From Bradyrhizobium tropiciagri (GTDB taxonomy: Bacteria; Pseudomonadota; Alphaproteobacteria; Rhizobiales; Xanthobacteraceae), in assembly GCF_018130505.1 (NCBI RefSeq), contig NZ_JAFCKH010000001.1, positions 186,001 through 250,000 of the forward strand: a DNA stretch of 64,000 nt, given 5' to 3'. How positions within the stretch are numbered: position 1 is the stretch's first letter; every line of letters starts with the position of its first letter. Positions 17,878 through 25,447 of the stretch are shown one piece after another. The position numbers and the translations under genes are program-made. The notes under the pieces were generated by a model. The model was given only the letters and a program-made list of their open reading frames with translations. It searched no databases and had not been told where the DNA came from.

Positions 17878-19041
17878 TCAGCGGTCAACTACTCCGACGT
17901 CTTGTGAGAAGACTGAAACCATCTCGCCGAGCTCCATCATGCGAACAAGTCGTTTTGCGCCGGCGGCGCGTCGTGCAAGGCGAGTTGCGAGAGTGCGAAC
18001 CGCATACGCCGCTTGAAGCGGGACAACTCCGTTGCCGAGCATTCGAAGCTGGTCCACCCGTCCAACCATCCCATCAGCCATCCGACGAACCGCTGGTTCA
18101 AACTCCGGCCAGAATTCGAGGATGTCGCGCCATCCGTCGATGTCATTTGGCGCCGGAGGGAAGAGGCTGCGTCTAGCGTTGCATTCATCGACCGCGAATT
18201 GCCCGGCTGATGGCTCCCGTCGAAGCTCAAGGATGTCGGTGTCGGCCACTGCACCGCCATCGTGCTCAGGCCGTCCCCGCTGCTCTCCGATAGCCCCTTG
18301 CGGTTGTGGTTGCCGTTCAAGGTGGGGGTTGCCCAGGCCGTTGCCTGCGCCGGCAACGGAATGCCGCCCGCTCCGAAGGATTGGTTCGGCCCGCCCTTCT
18401 CCGCGTCGCTGGCCCTTGGAGTACTCCAGATGATGGCTACTTCCTGAAGGTCCGGGCCGCCGGCTCCCCGTTCGGATCGCTTCGAATTGGGGCCACCAGA
18501 TAGTGCTTTCGGCCTCGGCCACGGCGAGGACGAAAACGCGGTTGCGCTGGTGCGTCGCGCCACATTCTGACGCACTGAATAGTCCAACCTCAACCTCGAA
18601 ACAAAGGCGTCGAAGGTTCCGACACAGCCGTTCAAGTCCACCAGTGTGGAGCATGCCTTCGACGTTCTCGATGAGGACGAACCATGGCCGGGCCTGAACA
18701 ATGATCCGGCGGGCCGCTGACCAGAGGTCGCGTTCGTCTTCCTCTCCGAGCTGCTGGCCTGCAACGGAGTGAGGCTGGCACGGGATGCCGCCAATGAGGC
18801 CATCCACAATTCCACGCCATGGGCGGCCGTTGAAGGTTCTGACATCAGACCATATAGGCGCTGGAGCCATAAGGCCTTCTTCCATCGCCGTTGCCAGTCT
18901 CGCGACTGCGATTGCTTCCCTCTCCATGCACACGACTGAGCGAGCAGTTGGGATTGCCAACTCGACGCCGAGGTCGAGTCCTCCGCCTCCGGTGCAAAGG
19001 CTGATGAGGTTGAGGCTATCGGAACGTAAAGCCACATTCAC
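17878..19041 (-). CDS. DNA (cytosine-5-)-methyltransferase, phage-encoded
   Basis: C5-cytosine methylase, probably protecting phage DNA. 387 residues from GTG 19041, chosen because it overlaps the previous stop as GTGA; an ATG at 19116 would overlap the upstream gene by 79 bases. Motif I LCTGGGGLDLGVELA, motif IV GGIPCQPHS with the catalytic Cys, motif VI ENVEG, motif VIII HQRNRVF and motif X MLGNGVVPLQAAYA are in order. The variable region between VIII and X is rich in Gly/Gln/Arg. A second open frame overlaps it (next entry). Confidence 0.9.
   Translation of the reverse strand: MNVALRSDSLNLISLCTGGGGLDLGVELAIPTARSVVCMEREAIAVARLATAMEEGLMAPAPIWSDVRTFNGRPWRGIVDGLIGGIPCQPHSVAGQQLGEEDERDLWSAARRIIVQARPWFVLIENVEGMLHTGGLERLCRNLRRLCFEVEVGLFSASECGATHQRNRVFVLAVAEAESTIWWPQFEAIRTGSRRPGPSGSSHHLEYSKGQRRGEGRAEPILRSGRHSVAGAGNGLGNPHLERQPQPQGAIGEQRGRPEHDGGAVADTDILELRREPSAGQFAVDECNARRSLFPPAPNDIDGWRDILEFWPEFEPAVRRMADGMVGRVDQLRMLGNGVVPLQAAYAVRTLATRLARRAAGAKRLVRMMELGEMVSVFSQDVGVVDR
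17937..19037 (-). CDS. Candidate overlapping reading frame inside the methyltransferase gene
   Basis: A 366-codon frame, out of phase with the methyltransferase, is open over nearly the same bases. Its last 160 or so residues (17937-18428) look protein-like: WSTPRASDAEKGG, GGIPLPAQATAWATPTLNGN, VQWPTPTS and LNQRFVGWLMGWLDGWTSFE. The repeated W-x-TP-T motif and the FVxWLMGW tail remind me of phage methyltransferase-associated proteins. No good start codon or ribosome site was found for the conserved part. It could be a mere shadow; it is listed so it can be tested. Confidence 0.3.
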   Translation of the reverse strand: MWLYVPIASTSSAFAPEAEDSTSASSWQSQLLAQSCAWRGKQSQSRDWQRRWKKALWLQRLYGLMSEPSTAAHGVELWMASLAASRASLTPLQASSSERKTNATSGQRPAGSLFRPGHGSSSSRTSKACSTLVDLNGCVGTFDAFVSRLRLDYSVRQNVARRTSATAFSSSPWPRPKALSGGPNSKRSERGAGGPDLQEVAIIWSTPRASDAEKGGPNQSFGAGGIPLPAQATAWATPTLNGNHNRKGLSESSGDGLSTMAVQWPTPTSLSFDGSHQPGNSRSMNATLDAASSLRRQMTSTDGATSSNSGRSLNQRFVGWLMGWLDGWTSFECSATELSRFKRRMRFALSQLALHDAPPAQNDLFA

Positions 19042-19355
19042 GGAAGCCTCTCGACGATATGGAACGTATTGACGTTCACCGCGCGGAGGGCATCCTGGCA
19101 AGGCTTGCACAGCCAAGTGTGGCCCTTCAGGAAGGCGTGACCCGGAATATCCGCGCTATTGGCCGCCAGAGCTGCGGCGTTAGCTTCAGCGTGGGTCGAG
19201 CCGCAGAGCTCATATCCGGTCCCCGTCTCGCACCCAGCGGTGACGCGGGGGCAGGTATCTAGGCCATCCACGGCGCACTGATTGGTCGCGTAGTAGCGCC
19301 GCCCATCGGAGCGAATGATGACGCATTCGGTCATCTGCTTGAGGCATGGCTTCAT
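19038..19355 (-). CDS. Deaminase-like zinc protein (dCMP/cytidine deaminase fold)
   Basis: 105 residues from ATG 19355, with GAGG upstream; the frame is open further but without similarity. The motif CGSTHAEANAAAL carries the HAE zinc/proton-shuttle signature, and LCKPCQDALRAVNV provides two more cysteines, although the spacing is C-x2-C rather than the usual PCxxC. Likely a phage dCMP-deaminase relative acting on nucleotides, or a divergent non-catalytic version. Its stop overlaps the methyltransferase GTG. Confidence 0.6.
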   Translation of the reverse strand: MKPCLKQMTECVIIRSDGRRYYATNQCAVDGLDTCPRVTAGCETGTGYELCGSTHAEANAAALAANSADIPGHAFLKGHTWLCKPCQDALRAVNVNTFHIVERLP

Positions 19356-19395
19356 TCGCCTACCTCGCTCTCCTCGGAAATGTGTTGCGTCATGA

Positions 19396-19650
19396 CTAAA
19401 GCTCGAAGCTGGACTTGTAGAAGCGCGGGCCGGGAGGTGTCGGCCGGCTTTCCGAGTGCTTCTTGACGCCCTCGGCTTCGAAGAAGCCATAGTATTTGCT
19501 TGTCGTGCGGCTCGCACACTTCAGCTCTCTCGCAATGTCGCGAGATGTGCGGCCGGCCTTGTAGGCTTCCTTGATCTGAGCGATCTCCGCATCGGTCAGA
19601 TGGTTGCCTTTGGATCTCGGCTTTTTCCAATCGTCTTTCAGGGTAGTCAA
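19396..19650 (-). CDS. Small HTH protein
   Basis: 84 residues. LTDAEIAQIKEAYKAG followed by TSRDIARELKCASRTTSKYY is a resolvase/homeodomain-like helix-turn-helix of the type used in transposase and phage regulators. Basic N terminus. Overlaps the upstream gene by four bases, so part of the leftward early operon. Target unknown. Confidence 0.7.
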   Translation of the reverse strand: MTTLKDDWKKPRSKGNHLTDAEIAQIKEAYKAGRTSRDIARELKCASRTTSKYYGFFEAEGVKKHSESRPTPPGPRFYKSSFEL

Positions 19651-19985
19651 CGCGCTTCTCCTGATTGCTCCTCGTGAACCACTGCGTGTAAGACGGCGTC
19701 AGCGGCTCCGAGGTAGACCTTCGGAAGTGCGCGCCCAAAGAAGCGGTTGAATTGATCGGCGGTTGGATCGACGACGCGCCCATCCGCCAACTCGATCCAG
19801 AAATGGTTGATCGATCCGATATCGAATTTGATGGTGCCTTCGCGCAGGGTGCTTGGCACGCCGTGCATGTTCAACAACGTGACCAGCGGCGCGCAGACTG
19901 CGAAGCACATGTAGTCGCTCTTGCCTCGGCCGACGATGCCGCGGCGGAATCCGGTGACGAATTTGAGGAGCTGTGCGTCAGTCAT
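19647..19985 (-). CDS. Transglutaminase/papain-like small protein
   Basis: 112 residues. The order CFAVCAPLVTLL, then NHFWIELADGRVVDPTADQF places Cys, His and Asp as in transglutaminase-like cysteine peptidase folds. The protein is small and has no signal peptide, so it would act in the cytoplasm. Family membership is inferred from the spacing of these residues. Overlaps neighbours by 4 and 8 bases in the leftward operon. Confidence 0.6.
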   Translation of the reverse strand: MTDAQLLKFVTGFRRGIVGRGKSDYMCFAVCAPLVTLLNMHGVPSTLREGTIKFDIGSINHFWIELADGRVVDPTADQFNRFFGRALPKVYLGAADAVLHAVVHEEQSGEAR

Positions 19986-20250
19986 GGCGCAACTCTTGCG
20001 GAGGGTGCTGCGCCAAGCGCGCCTCGTGGTCGTGCAGGATCTTCATCCAGTCCTGAACGACGCGAAGCATCATCTCGATCTTCGTCATCTCGACTTTGTA
20101 TTCAGCCGAGTGACCTTTCCCTTGCTCCCACGAGCCGTAACAGTTGAGCGCATAGGTCAACTGGCGCGTCTCGGAATCGTATCCCGTCGTCGCGTGGCAA
20201 TTAGCGTTTTCCAACAGAAGGCTTCGAGCGCGAGCTTTGCTTAGTCTCAT
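19978..20250 (-). CDS. Phage protein of unknown function
   Basis: 90 residues from ATG 20250 (overlapping the upstream stop). Mostly helical and polar, ending in a region of alternating charge (VEMTKIEMMLRVVQDWMKIL). No recognised domain. A longer frame to 20433 overlaps the next gene and is unsupported. Confidence 0.6.
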   Translation of the reverse strand: MRLSKARARSLLLENANCHATTGYDSETRQLTYALNCYGSWEQGKGHSAEYKVEMTKIEMMLRVVQDWMKILHDHEARLAQHPPQELRHD

Positions 20251-20558
20251 GTTGCGCTGCTCCCATTGGTCCCACCCGTCGATGAGACGGGCGGGAAGGC
20301 TTCGTCCCGAACCATCTCCAGGGCGGCAAGATGTCCGCGCTGGAATTGGTTGTCGGCCGGATCGCCGTCGTAGGATGCAATCGCGCGGTTGACATATTCC
20401 CGCGCGCCCTCCGCCGCGAGCCGTCGCGCGCACTCGTCCTCGACCAACTGGCGAATGTTCGCCTCAACCTGATACGCATTCCACTGTGTCGGGTTGGATT
20501 TGGCTTGATGGATGCGCGTCATCAGCGCGTCGAATTCCTGCTCGAAGGCCAAGCTCAT
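20247..20558 (-). CDS. Phage protein of unknown function
   Basis: 103 residues, acidic and helix-rich (FEQEFDALMTRIHQAK; LVEDECARRLAAEGAREYV). Four-base overlaps with the genes on both sides show it is part of the leftward early operon. No recognised domain. Confidence 0.65.
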   Translation of the reverse strand: MSLAFEQEFDALMTRIHQAKSNPTQWNAYQVEANIRQLVEDECARRLAAEGAREYVNRAIASYDGDPADNQFQRGHLAALEMVRDEAFPPVSSTGGTNGSSAT

Positions 20559-21610
20559 CGCTTAACCTCCGCGTTTGCACCCGGAGATGGAGCACATGAG
20601 GACTGACCGGGCGTGGGTTCATCCCGGCCAGCCCCGTTCTCTCTGTTTTCATGGGGAATTGCTGACGCTACTTCATGGTCGCCTCCTGGGCTGCTCTGCT
20701 CGGCGCGCTTCTCAGATCCAACTGCGCCGCTATGCCGGTTGGACTCGGCCCCACAAACCTTCAATCTAACTTCGTAGAGAGCGCACTGACGCGCATGCCA
20801 GCGCTCGCCCTGCAAATCCTTGCCTGCCTGAAACGACGCCTTCTGCATGCCAGATGCTTCCGCGATCTGGTCATCGATCCACTTGCAGATATCGCCACCC
20901 CTCTGTCCGGAGTGCGGACGACCGTTCGATGCCGCTGGCGTCACCTCAAAATGCCGTCGGAATTCAACGTGTGATTTTCGGTTTTTAGCGCCAAACCAAA
21001 ACTGCCAGTGCGAGCCGTCAGAAGCTTCGACGCCCATATACCAATTGTCATTCGACATCTGCTCGATATGGACGTCGCTGCCGCGGATCACGATCTCATC
21101 GATCACGTCCTCAACCTTACGGACCTCCACGGGTGGTCCGAGCGTAAAGCGGCCTGACGATCCTGTAGAAACTGACGGGCCAGGCGCTGGGCTGGCAAGC
21201 CGGGTAGTCTCACCCTCCGGCTGTGACGGTTCGCATTTACGGGGCTGGTCCGTGAGACCACCAGCACCTATAGCGCCGTCCGCGGCTTCGCTGCCGTCAG
21301 AACTCTTTAGTGCCCGGATAGCGTCGGCAATGACTGACGCCTCCATGGCGCGAGCGAAATAATTCGCCCTCGGCGGCGCGCTCTTCATCTGCTTTGCTTG
21401 GGCGCGCAGCTTAACCGCCCGGTTCCTTGCGATCTTCTCGCAGCGCTCGCGTTCAATCTCTATGCCGCTAGGTGCCACACCTTGGGCAGGGGCTGCGCCA
21501 AGAGCATCCTTGAATTGCCGGTAGCTCTTCGAGCTGCGCGCCTCGCCGCGGTCAACCTTGTCAATGAAGTCTTGGGCGGCGCGGGCCAATAGCTCTTCAC
21601 GTTCACTCAT
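20555..21610 (-). CDS. Large early phage protein of unknown function
   Basis: 351 residues from ATG 21610, which overlaps the upstream stop (ATGA). N-terminal helical part (REELLARAAQDFIDKVDRGE), a central Ser/Pro/Gly-rich linker, and a C-terminal part with WIDDQIAEASGMQKASF. The modular, linker-rich layout suggests two domains joined by a flexible segment. The open frame continues upstream to 21889, but that part overlaps the small membrane gene. Function not recognised. Confidence 0.6.
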   Translation of the reverse strand: MSEREELLARAAQDFIDKVDRGEARSSKSYRQFKDALGAAPAQGVAPSGIEIERERCEKIARNRAVKLRAQAKQMKSAPPRANYFARAMEASVIADAIRALKSSDGSEAADGAIGAGGLTDQPRKCEPSQPEGETTRLASPAPGPSVSTGSSGRFTLGPPVEVRKVEDVIDEIVIRGSDVHIEQMSNDNWYMGVEASDGSHWQFWFGAKNRKSHVEFRRHFEVTPAASNGRPHSGQRGGDICKWIDDQIAEASGMQKASFQAGKDLQGERWHARQCALYEVRLKVCGAESNRHSGAVGSEKRAEQSSPGGDHEVASAIPHENRENGAGRDEPTPGQSSCAPSPGANAEVKR

Positions 21611-21858
21611 GCGCAGCGCCCTCCAGCGCAAAATAGCAAGTAGGTGAGGAGATAGAGGCCGCCCAAGATGATGACGACGGCGCCGATGCAGCCCGCGCCG
21701 CTCGCCAGTCCTGTAGCAGTGCCGGCGTTGAGCATTCCGGCCGCGACGCAGATCGCAAGGCACGCCGCGGCAATCGACGGGACCGGGTACCAGTAGACCG
21801 TCAGCGCCAGGAAGATGGCGGTCATGGCGACGAAGCCGACTTGGGCGAGGCGGATCAT
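21607..21858 (-). CDS. Small membrane protein
   Basis: 83 residues, almost wholly hydrophobic with about three transmembrane helices (VGFVAMTAIFLALTVYW; IAAACLAICVAAGML; AVVIILGGLYLLTYLLF). Located in the leftward early operon, not near the lysis genes. Function unknown; could be an exclusion-type membrane protein, but nothing shows this. Confidence 0.6.
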   Translation of the reverse strand: MIRLAQVGFVAMTAIFLALTVYWYPVPSIAAACLAICVAAGMLNAGTATGLASGAGCIGAVVIILGGLYLLTYLLFCAGGRCA

Positions 21859-22049
21859 TAGTCCTCGTCCTTCTCGATTGGATCGCCATCAGCGTCGAGG
21901 TGCGCCGGCGGCCATCCCTGCGCGACGATGTTGCGATGTCTGATCCAGCGATTGGCGAGCCTGAAGGGATAGCAAGCGACCGATGCCGCGATCATCGCGA
22001 GGAAGAACGTCAGAACGGGATGCTGGCCCATGAATTCGTACATCGTCAT
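21858..22049 (-). CDS. Small membrane protein
   Basis: 63 residues with one hydrophobic helix (VLTFFLAMIAASVACYPF) followed by a basic then acidic tail ending in DPIEKDED. Stop and start of neighbouring genes share one base at 21858. Function unknown. Confidence 0.6.
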   Translation of the reverse strand: MTMYEFMGQHPVLTFFLAMIAASVACYPFRLANRWIRHRNIVAQGWPPAHLDADGDPIEKDED

Positions 22050-22093
22050 CGGTCGCCTTGTATGAGTTGTTCGCGGAGGAGTGTGGGGATAGC

Positions 22094-22393
22094 TCAGCGC
22101 GCGGCCAAAGCCTTCCGGGCGCGATCAAGAGCGGCGCCGAACGTCCAGGGGCGCTCAGAGGCGACGTCGCCATATTCGACATGGTCGGCGAACATGTGCG
22201 CGTAGATCGTCACTCCGGAGGGGAAGTCGTTTCCCGTAATTGCCCGAACGTATTGACCACACAGGCAGGCATCGCAGTTGATCCAGTCGTATTCGGTGTT
22301 CGACGGCTGCGTCTCCAGCCAGGCGATCAAGCTCTCCAGCGTAAACGGATCGGCCTTCGTTTCGGTGGTCAGGTAGCCGTTTTCAACGAACAT
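22094..22393 (-). CDS. Phage protein of unknown function
   Basis: 99 residues. Contains FTLESLIAWLETQPSNTEYD and the cysteine pair CDACLCGQYV. Similar FTLESLIAWLE-type openings occur in small proteins of temperate phages of rhizobia, as far as I recall. No catalytic motif is evident. Confidence 0.6.
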   Translation of the reverse strand: MFVENGYLTTETKADPFTLESLIAWLETQPSNTEYDWINCDACLCGQYVRAITGNDFPSGVTIYAHMFADHVEYGDVASERPWTFGAALDRARKALAAR

Positions 22394-22428
22394 TTTGGTC
22401 CCCGCTATGTTGCTTTGTGGCTGTGTGA

Positions 22429-22872
22429 CTAAACAGAAGACGCGACGGCCAAATCCCAGCGCGCGTCGCCGGTCGTTAGGTAGCTGCGAAGTGCGGTTGC
22501 GGCCTCAGTGGGAGTGACCTTTGACCATTCCCTGAAGCTCAAGCACTGCGGAGTGAAGAGATCGCGCAGGCCGTCCAGCCGATCCATCCAGCCATGAAAT
22601 CTCACGCCTGAGATTGCCTCTGCAGTGCCACCGATGCAGGCGACTGTTCCGCAGTTTGCCGTAGCCGCCCATGTTCCGAGGTTGAACCGACCATCGAAGC
22701 GGGGTTTGAGGCCGGCTTCTTCCCAGGAATTGTTGATGAAGAAATCCTCATCATCGGGCGAGGCGTGAATGAGCTTCCCAGTCTCGAGAAGCACCAGCGT
22801 CTTGATCAGCGCGTCCTTCTGCGCCTCGGAGATTTTGAGTTCGTCAGCGGACTTGAAATTCTGTGCAAGCAT
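22429..22872 (-). CDS. Phage protein of unknown function
   Basis: 147 residues. Starts with a helical segment (AQKDALIKTLVLLETGKL) and has FNLGTWAATANCGTVACIGG in the middle, with two cysteines. Reads as a normal folded soluble protein. No family recognised. Confidence 0.6.
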   Translation of the reverse strand: MLAQNFKSADELKISEAQKDALIKTLVLLETGKLIHASPDDEDFFINNSWEEAGLKPRFDGRFNLGTWAATANCGTVACIGGTAEAISGVRFHGWMDRLDGLRDLFTPQCLSFREWSKVTPTEAATALRSYLTTGDARWDLAVASSV

Positions 22873-22905
22873 TTGTTTTCTCCGGGTAATTCTTGTCGCA
22901 ACGCC

Positions 22906-23055
22906 TCATCCAAGACGGCGGGGTAGCAGCAGCCAAACCACGGCGAGCGCCAACCCGATCAAAATCAAACTCGGCCAATGCTCCGCGAACGACATCGGCA
23001 TCGCGCCTGTGCCTTGAGGGCCGCCGAAGGACTGCGCGTAGGTGGGGGTGATCAT
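22906..23055 (-). CDS. 49-residue membrane protein
   Basis: Short frame from ATG 23055 whose start overlaps the stop of the HNH gene (ATGA). Ends with a single hydrophobic helix, LILIGLALAVVWLLLP, then RRLG. It fills the gap between two good genes on the same strand, with tight coupling, which supports it despite the size. Confidence 0.55.
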   Translation of the reverse strand: MITPTYAQSFGGPQGTGAMPMSFAEHWPSLILIGLALAVVWLLLPRRLG

Positions 23056-23438
23056 CGGTCGATCTCCACTGCCGGCAACCATTTGCGGATCGGCCTGGTT
23101 GCGGTGTTCTGTGGCGCCGAGCGGCGAAAGCCTTGCGAACGCATCTTTGGAGCGCGCGCGGAGATGCCGCGGTAGTTGTCAGCAACGCGCTTCGACTTCG
23201 CGATGACCGGGATATCGATCTTGATCGTCTTGGCCTTGTGACACTCGACGCAGAGCAGAGCGCAATTCTGCAAGCTTGTGTCGCCGCCGATCGCATCGGG
23301 CACGATATGGTCGAAGTGATACCGCTTGTGCTTCAGGTTGGCGTTGCAGCGCTCGCCGCTTGCCAAAATCCCTTCGCACAGTCCCTCCGAGCGCTCATAA
23401 GCGGCGCGGCGCGTCTTGGTGTTGAACTCACTCCTCAT
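23052..23438 (-). CDS. HNH endonuclease
   Basis: 128 residues from ATG 23438. The HNH core is YHFDHIVPDAIGGDTSLQN, with zinc-type cysteine pairs (CEGILASGERC before and LLCVECHKAK after). Lies directly downstream of ninB, in the place where phages often carry a small HNH or Holliday-junction type nuclease. Could serve recombination or be a homing enzyme; the operon position favours recombination/packaging support. Confidence 0.8.
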   Translation of the reverse strand: MRSEFNTKTRRAAYERSEGLCEGILASGERCNANLKHKRYHFDHIVPDAIGGDTSLQNCALLCVECHKAKTIKIDIPVIAKSKRVADNYRGISARAPKMRSQGFRRSAPQNTATRPIRKWLPAVEIDR

Positions 23439-23830
23439 GACCGGCTCTCCGGATCGTGGAAGGTGACGTTGTGGTTGGCGCCGAAGGCATGGATGAGATC
23501 GATGAGGCCCGAAAACTCGGCCTTGCTCAGGTTCGAGGAGGAGCGGCCAAGGTTCACAAAGCCGTTGCCGTTGATGTTGGGCACCAGCCGCATTTCCTGG
23601 TTGAGCGCGTCCATGAACAGAAGCTTCCAGTCCTCGGTGGACAGCTTGAGGCCATGCCACTGCACCTGAGAGGCGATATCGGTCAGAGCCGCCCACATGC
23701 GATCGTTCTGCGCCTGCGTGCGCTTGGCGTCCTTGAAGATGACGCGGGTGCCTTGCGGCGCCTTCTCGATCCAGTGGACTGCCCGAGCTCGGACAGCCTG
23801 ATCGGAGAGGGTGAGCTGAGCGCGGGACAT
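23435..23830 (-). CDS. ninB: NinB-like recombination protein
   Basis: 131 residues. AKRTQAQNDRMWAALTDIA, then WHGLKLSTEDWKLLFMDAL and RSSSNLSKAEFSGLIDLIHAF are the recognisable NinB (lambda Orf) signature. Lambda Orf is a recombination mediator that lets phage annealing proteins work without RecFOR. It sits between an HNH gene and a probable annealing protein, a coherent recombination module. Confidence 0.85.
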   Translation of the reverse strand: MSRAQLTLSDQAVRARAVHWIEKAPQGTRVIFKDAKRTQAQNDRMWAALTDIASQVQWHGLKLSTEDWKLLFMDALNQEMRLVPNINGNGFVNLGRSSSNLSKAEFSGLIDLIHAFGANHNVTFHDPESRS

Positions 23831-24537
23831 CAGCCGGCCATCCTCATGTCATCGCCAGCTTCTTGCTTGCGCAGTTCCGCAAGATGCTCCTTGCAAACAC
23901 CCCGGAACATCTCTTGCCAGTCGGCCTTGAAGTCGGCCACGCGAGCGATGGTGTTTTCGTCCTTCATCCACGCGAGAAACTTGGCTGAGTCCGAGAAAGC
24001 GTGTGCCTCTTTCTGGATCGCGGCGAACAGCGGTCGCTGATCGGCGACGCGAAGCTTCTGGGCGGGGGGCGCGTGCGGGATGTTCTCGATGATCTCGCCG
24101 TGCTGGTCATACTCAGCGGGCGGCAGAATATCCGTGGGGCGGGTGACATGCGGGTTCGGCCGCTTGAAGTCGTCAGCCTCCTCCTCGGAGTAGAGATCGC
24201 CGTGAGAGGCGAGCAGCTTCAGGATGACGCGATCCTTGGCGCGCTTTTCAGCCATCGCAATGGGATACGCGTTCTTGTTGTTCTTCGGGCTGGCTTCGCC
24301 GAACGAATACTCAACGTGATCACCGAGCTTGCCGCTGATGAGCACAGCGACGAGCCCCGCCGCCATGTCGCAGACCTTCAGTTCGGGCCGGTCCCAGACG
24401 ATACCAACCTCGGCAGCAACGCGCTCAAGGGCCTTGTGCTTCACGACCCAGGTAGAGCCATGAACTTCCCAAATCTCGTCGCTATCGACGCTATACCTCG
24501 CCATGAATTCCATGACGGCTTTTGACGGCTTACCCAT
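23830..24537 (-). CDS. Probable phage single-strand annealing/recombination protein
   Basis: 235 residues from ATG 24537. The central stretch SFGEASPKNNKNAYPIAMAE followed by KRAKDRVILKLL is characteristic of phage proteins placed with ninB that I associate with the Rad52/Erf-like annealing group. The N part has DEIWEVHGSTWVVKHKALER. The exact family is not certain. Neighbours ninB and HNH support a recombination role. Confidence 0.55.
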   Translation of the reverse strand: MGKPSKAVMEFMARYSVDSDEIWEVHGSTWVVKHKALERVAAEVGIVWDRPELKVCDMAAGLVAVLISGKLGDHVEYSFGEASPKNNKNAYPIAMAEKRAKDRVILKLLASHGDLYSEEEADDFKRPNPHVTRPTDILPPAEYDQHGEIIENIPHAPPAQKLRVADQRPLFAAIQKEAHAFSDSAKFLAWMKDENTIARVADFKADWQEMFRGVCKEHLAELRKQEAGDDMRMAG

Positions 24538-24815
24538 TAGCGTACAATCCTGAACGAGGGCGGGTTGCGGGCGAGGAGAAAGCCCATGATGAGCTGGATG
24601 CGAACGGCGATCTGGCCGAAGGCGACCTTCTGGCTCTCGACGAGATCGACGGTTTCGGGGTTGTTCGCCATCGCGCAAAGCTCGTCGAGTTCGCGGACGA
24701 TGAAATCAACCTTCGCTTCCATCTCCTCGGCGGGAGACATCGGCGGCTCTTCCAGAGTGCGGCGGACGTTCTCGACGATCTGGCGGTCGAAATCGAGTTC
24801 GGACATGACTGACAT
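24537..24815 (-). CDS. Small phage protein, helical
   Basis: 92 residues from ATG 24815, with GAGGAG 9 bases upstream. Helix-rich with many acids (PMSPAEEMEAKVDFIVRELD). No family recognised. One-base overlaps with both neighbours. Confidence 0.6.
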   Translation of the reverse strand: MSVMSELDFDRQIVENVRRTLEEPPMSPAEEMEAKVDFIVRELDELCAMANNPETVDLVESQKVAFGQIAVRIQLIMGFLLARNPPSFRIVR

Positions 24816-25027
24816 CACGCGTTCTCCTCGATCTGCGCCATGAGGTCGGCGATCGCCGCTTCTTCCGTTGCGCCGTGGCCCACAGGGTGGGTTGAGAAGA
24901 ATCCGTCCTGATCGCAATCGCAGTCGTAGTCATCGGTGACGGCGGACCAGTCCATGTTGCGAACCGGGATCGGCGGGTAATCGAACGAGGTGTGGACCTT
25001 GACGCCGTTGATCTGGTGCAGGGCCAT
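24815..25027 (-). CDS. Small acidic phage protein
   Basis: 70 residues with a cysteine/aspartate-rich core (VTDDYDCDCDQDGFF), ending with GATEEAAIADLMAQIEE. The pattern resembles small phage proteins of unknown function. Coupled to its neighbours by one-base overlaps. Confidence 0.6.
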   Translation of the reverse strand: MALHQINGVKVHTSFDYPPIPVRNMDWSAVTDDYDCDCDQDGFFSTHPVGHGATEEAAIADLMAQIEENA

Positions 25028-25368
25028 CAGACCAGCTCCATCGCCGCGCGGCGCGCATCGGCACGGTCATCGGCTTCGCTTTCGCGATCCTCGCTGATCG
25101 CCTCGATCACCGCGGCCCGGACCTTGGAGGCCCATTCCGTGTGAAGGCGCCCACGGACGATCTCCGCGATCGAAGCGGGAGCCTGAACCTGCGGCCACTG
25201 GCGCACGCCGTTGACGCGCTCGCCGAAGCCTTCGAGAGTGATGTTGGAGGCGGCCCAATCGCCAGCACGGGAATAGATGATCTCGGCTTGGCCGTTGATC
25301 AGGCCGGCGGGGATGCCGTTAGCGATGACGAGGGGAAGTTCTTCGAAGGTGTAGTTGAAGGTGGCCAT
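25027..25368 (-). CDS. First gene of the leftward early operon, unknown function
   Basis: 113 residues; N-terminal beta-rich part with TFEELPLVIANGIPAGLING, C-terminal basic/acidic helix. Starts 27 bases downstream of the -10 box of the repressor-controlled leftward promoter, so it is the first product after induction. No family recognised. Confidence 0.65.
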   Translation of the reverse strand: MATFNYTFEELPLVIANGIPAGLINGQAEIIYSRAGDWAASNITLEGFGERVNGVRQWPQVQAPASIAEIVRGRLHTEWASKVRAAVIEAISEDRESEADDRADARRAAMELV

Positions 25369-25394
25369 TGCCGTGCTCCCGATCTGATGGGAGC

Positions 25395-25422
25395 ATCATA
25401 GTCGGAAAAATCCGACCGTCAA
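25395..25422 (-). promoter_or_regulatory. Leftward early promoter (PL-like)
   Basis: On the reverse strand a -35 box TTGACG (25417-25422) and -10 box TATGAT (25395-25400) are separated by 16 bases. That spacer is exactly the operator GTCGGA-AAAA-TCCGAC, so bound repressor would block RNA polymerase completely. Drives the early operon from 25368 leftwards. Confidence 0.8.
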
Positions 25423-25445
25423 TCGAAAAGTCGGAAAAATCCGAT
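25401..25445. promoter_or_regulatory. Left operators, two repressor sites
   Basis: Site 1 at 25401-25416 (GTCGGA AAAA TCCGAC, perfect) and site 2 at 25430-25445 (GTCGGA AAAA TCCGAT, one mismatch), starts 29 bases apart. The same inverted repeat recurs on the other side of the repressor gene. Site 2 followed by T-rich DNA on the reverse strand could also form a weak hairpin behind the repressor operon. Confidence 0.82.
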
Positions 25446-25447
25446 TT

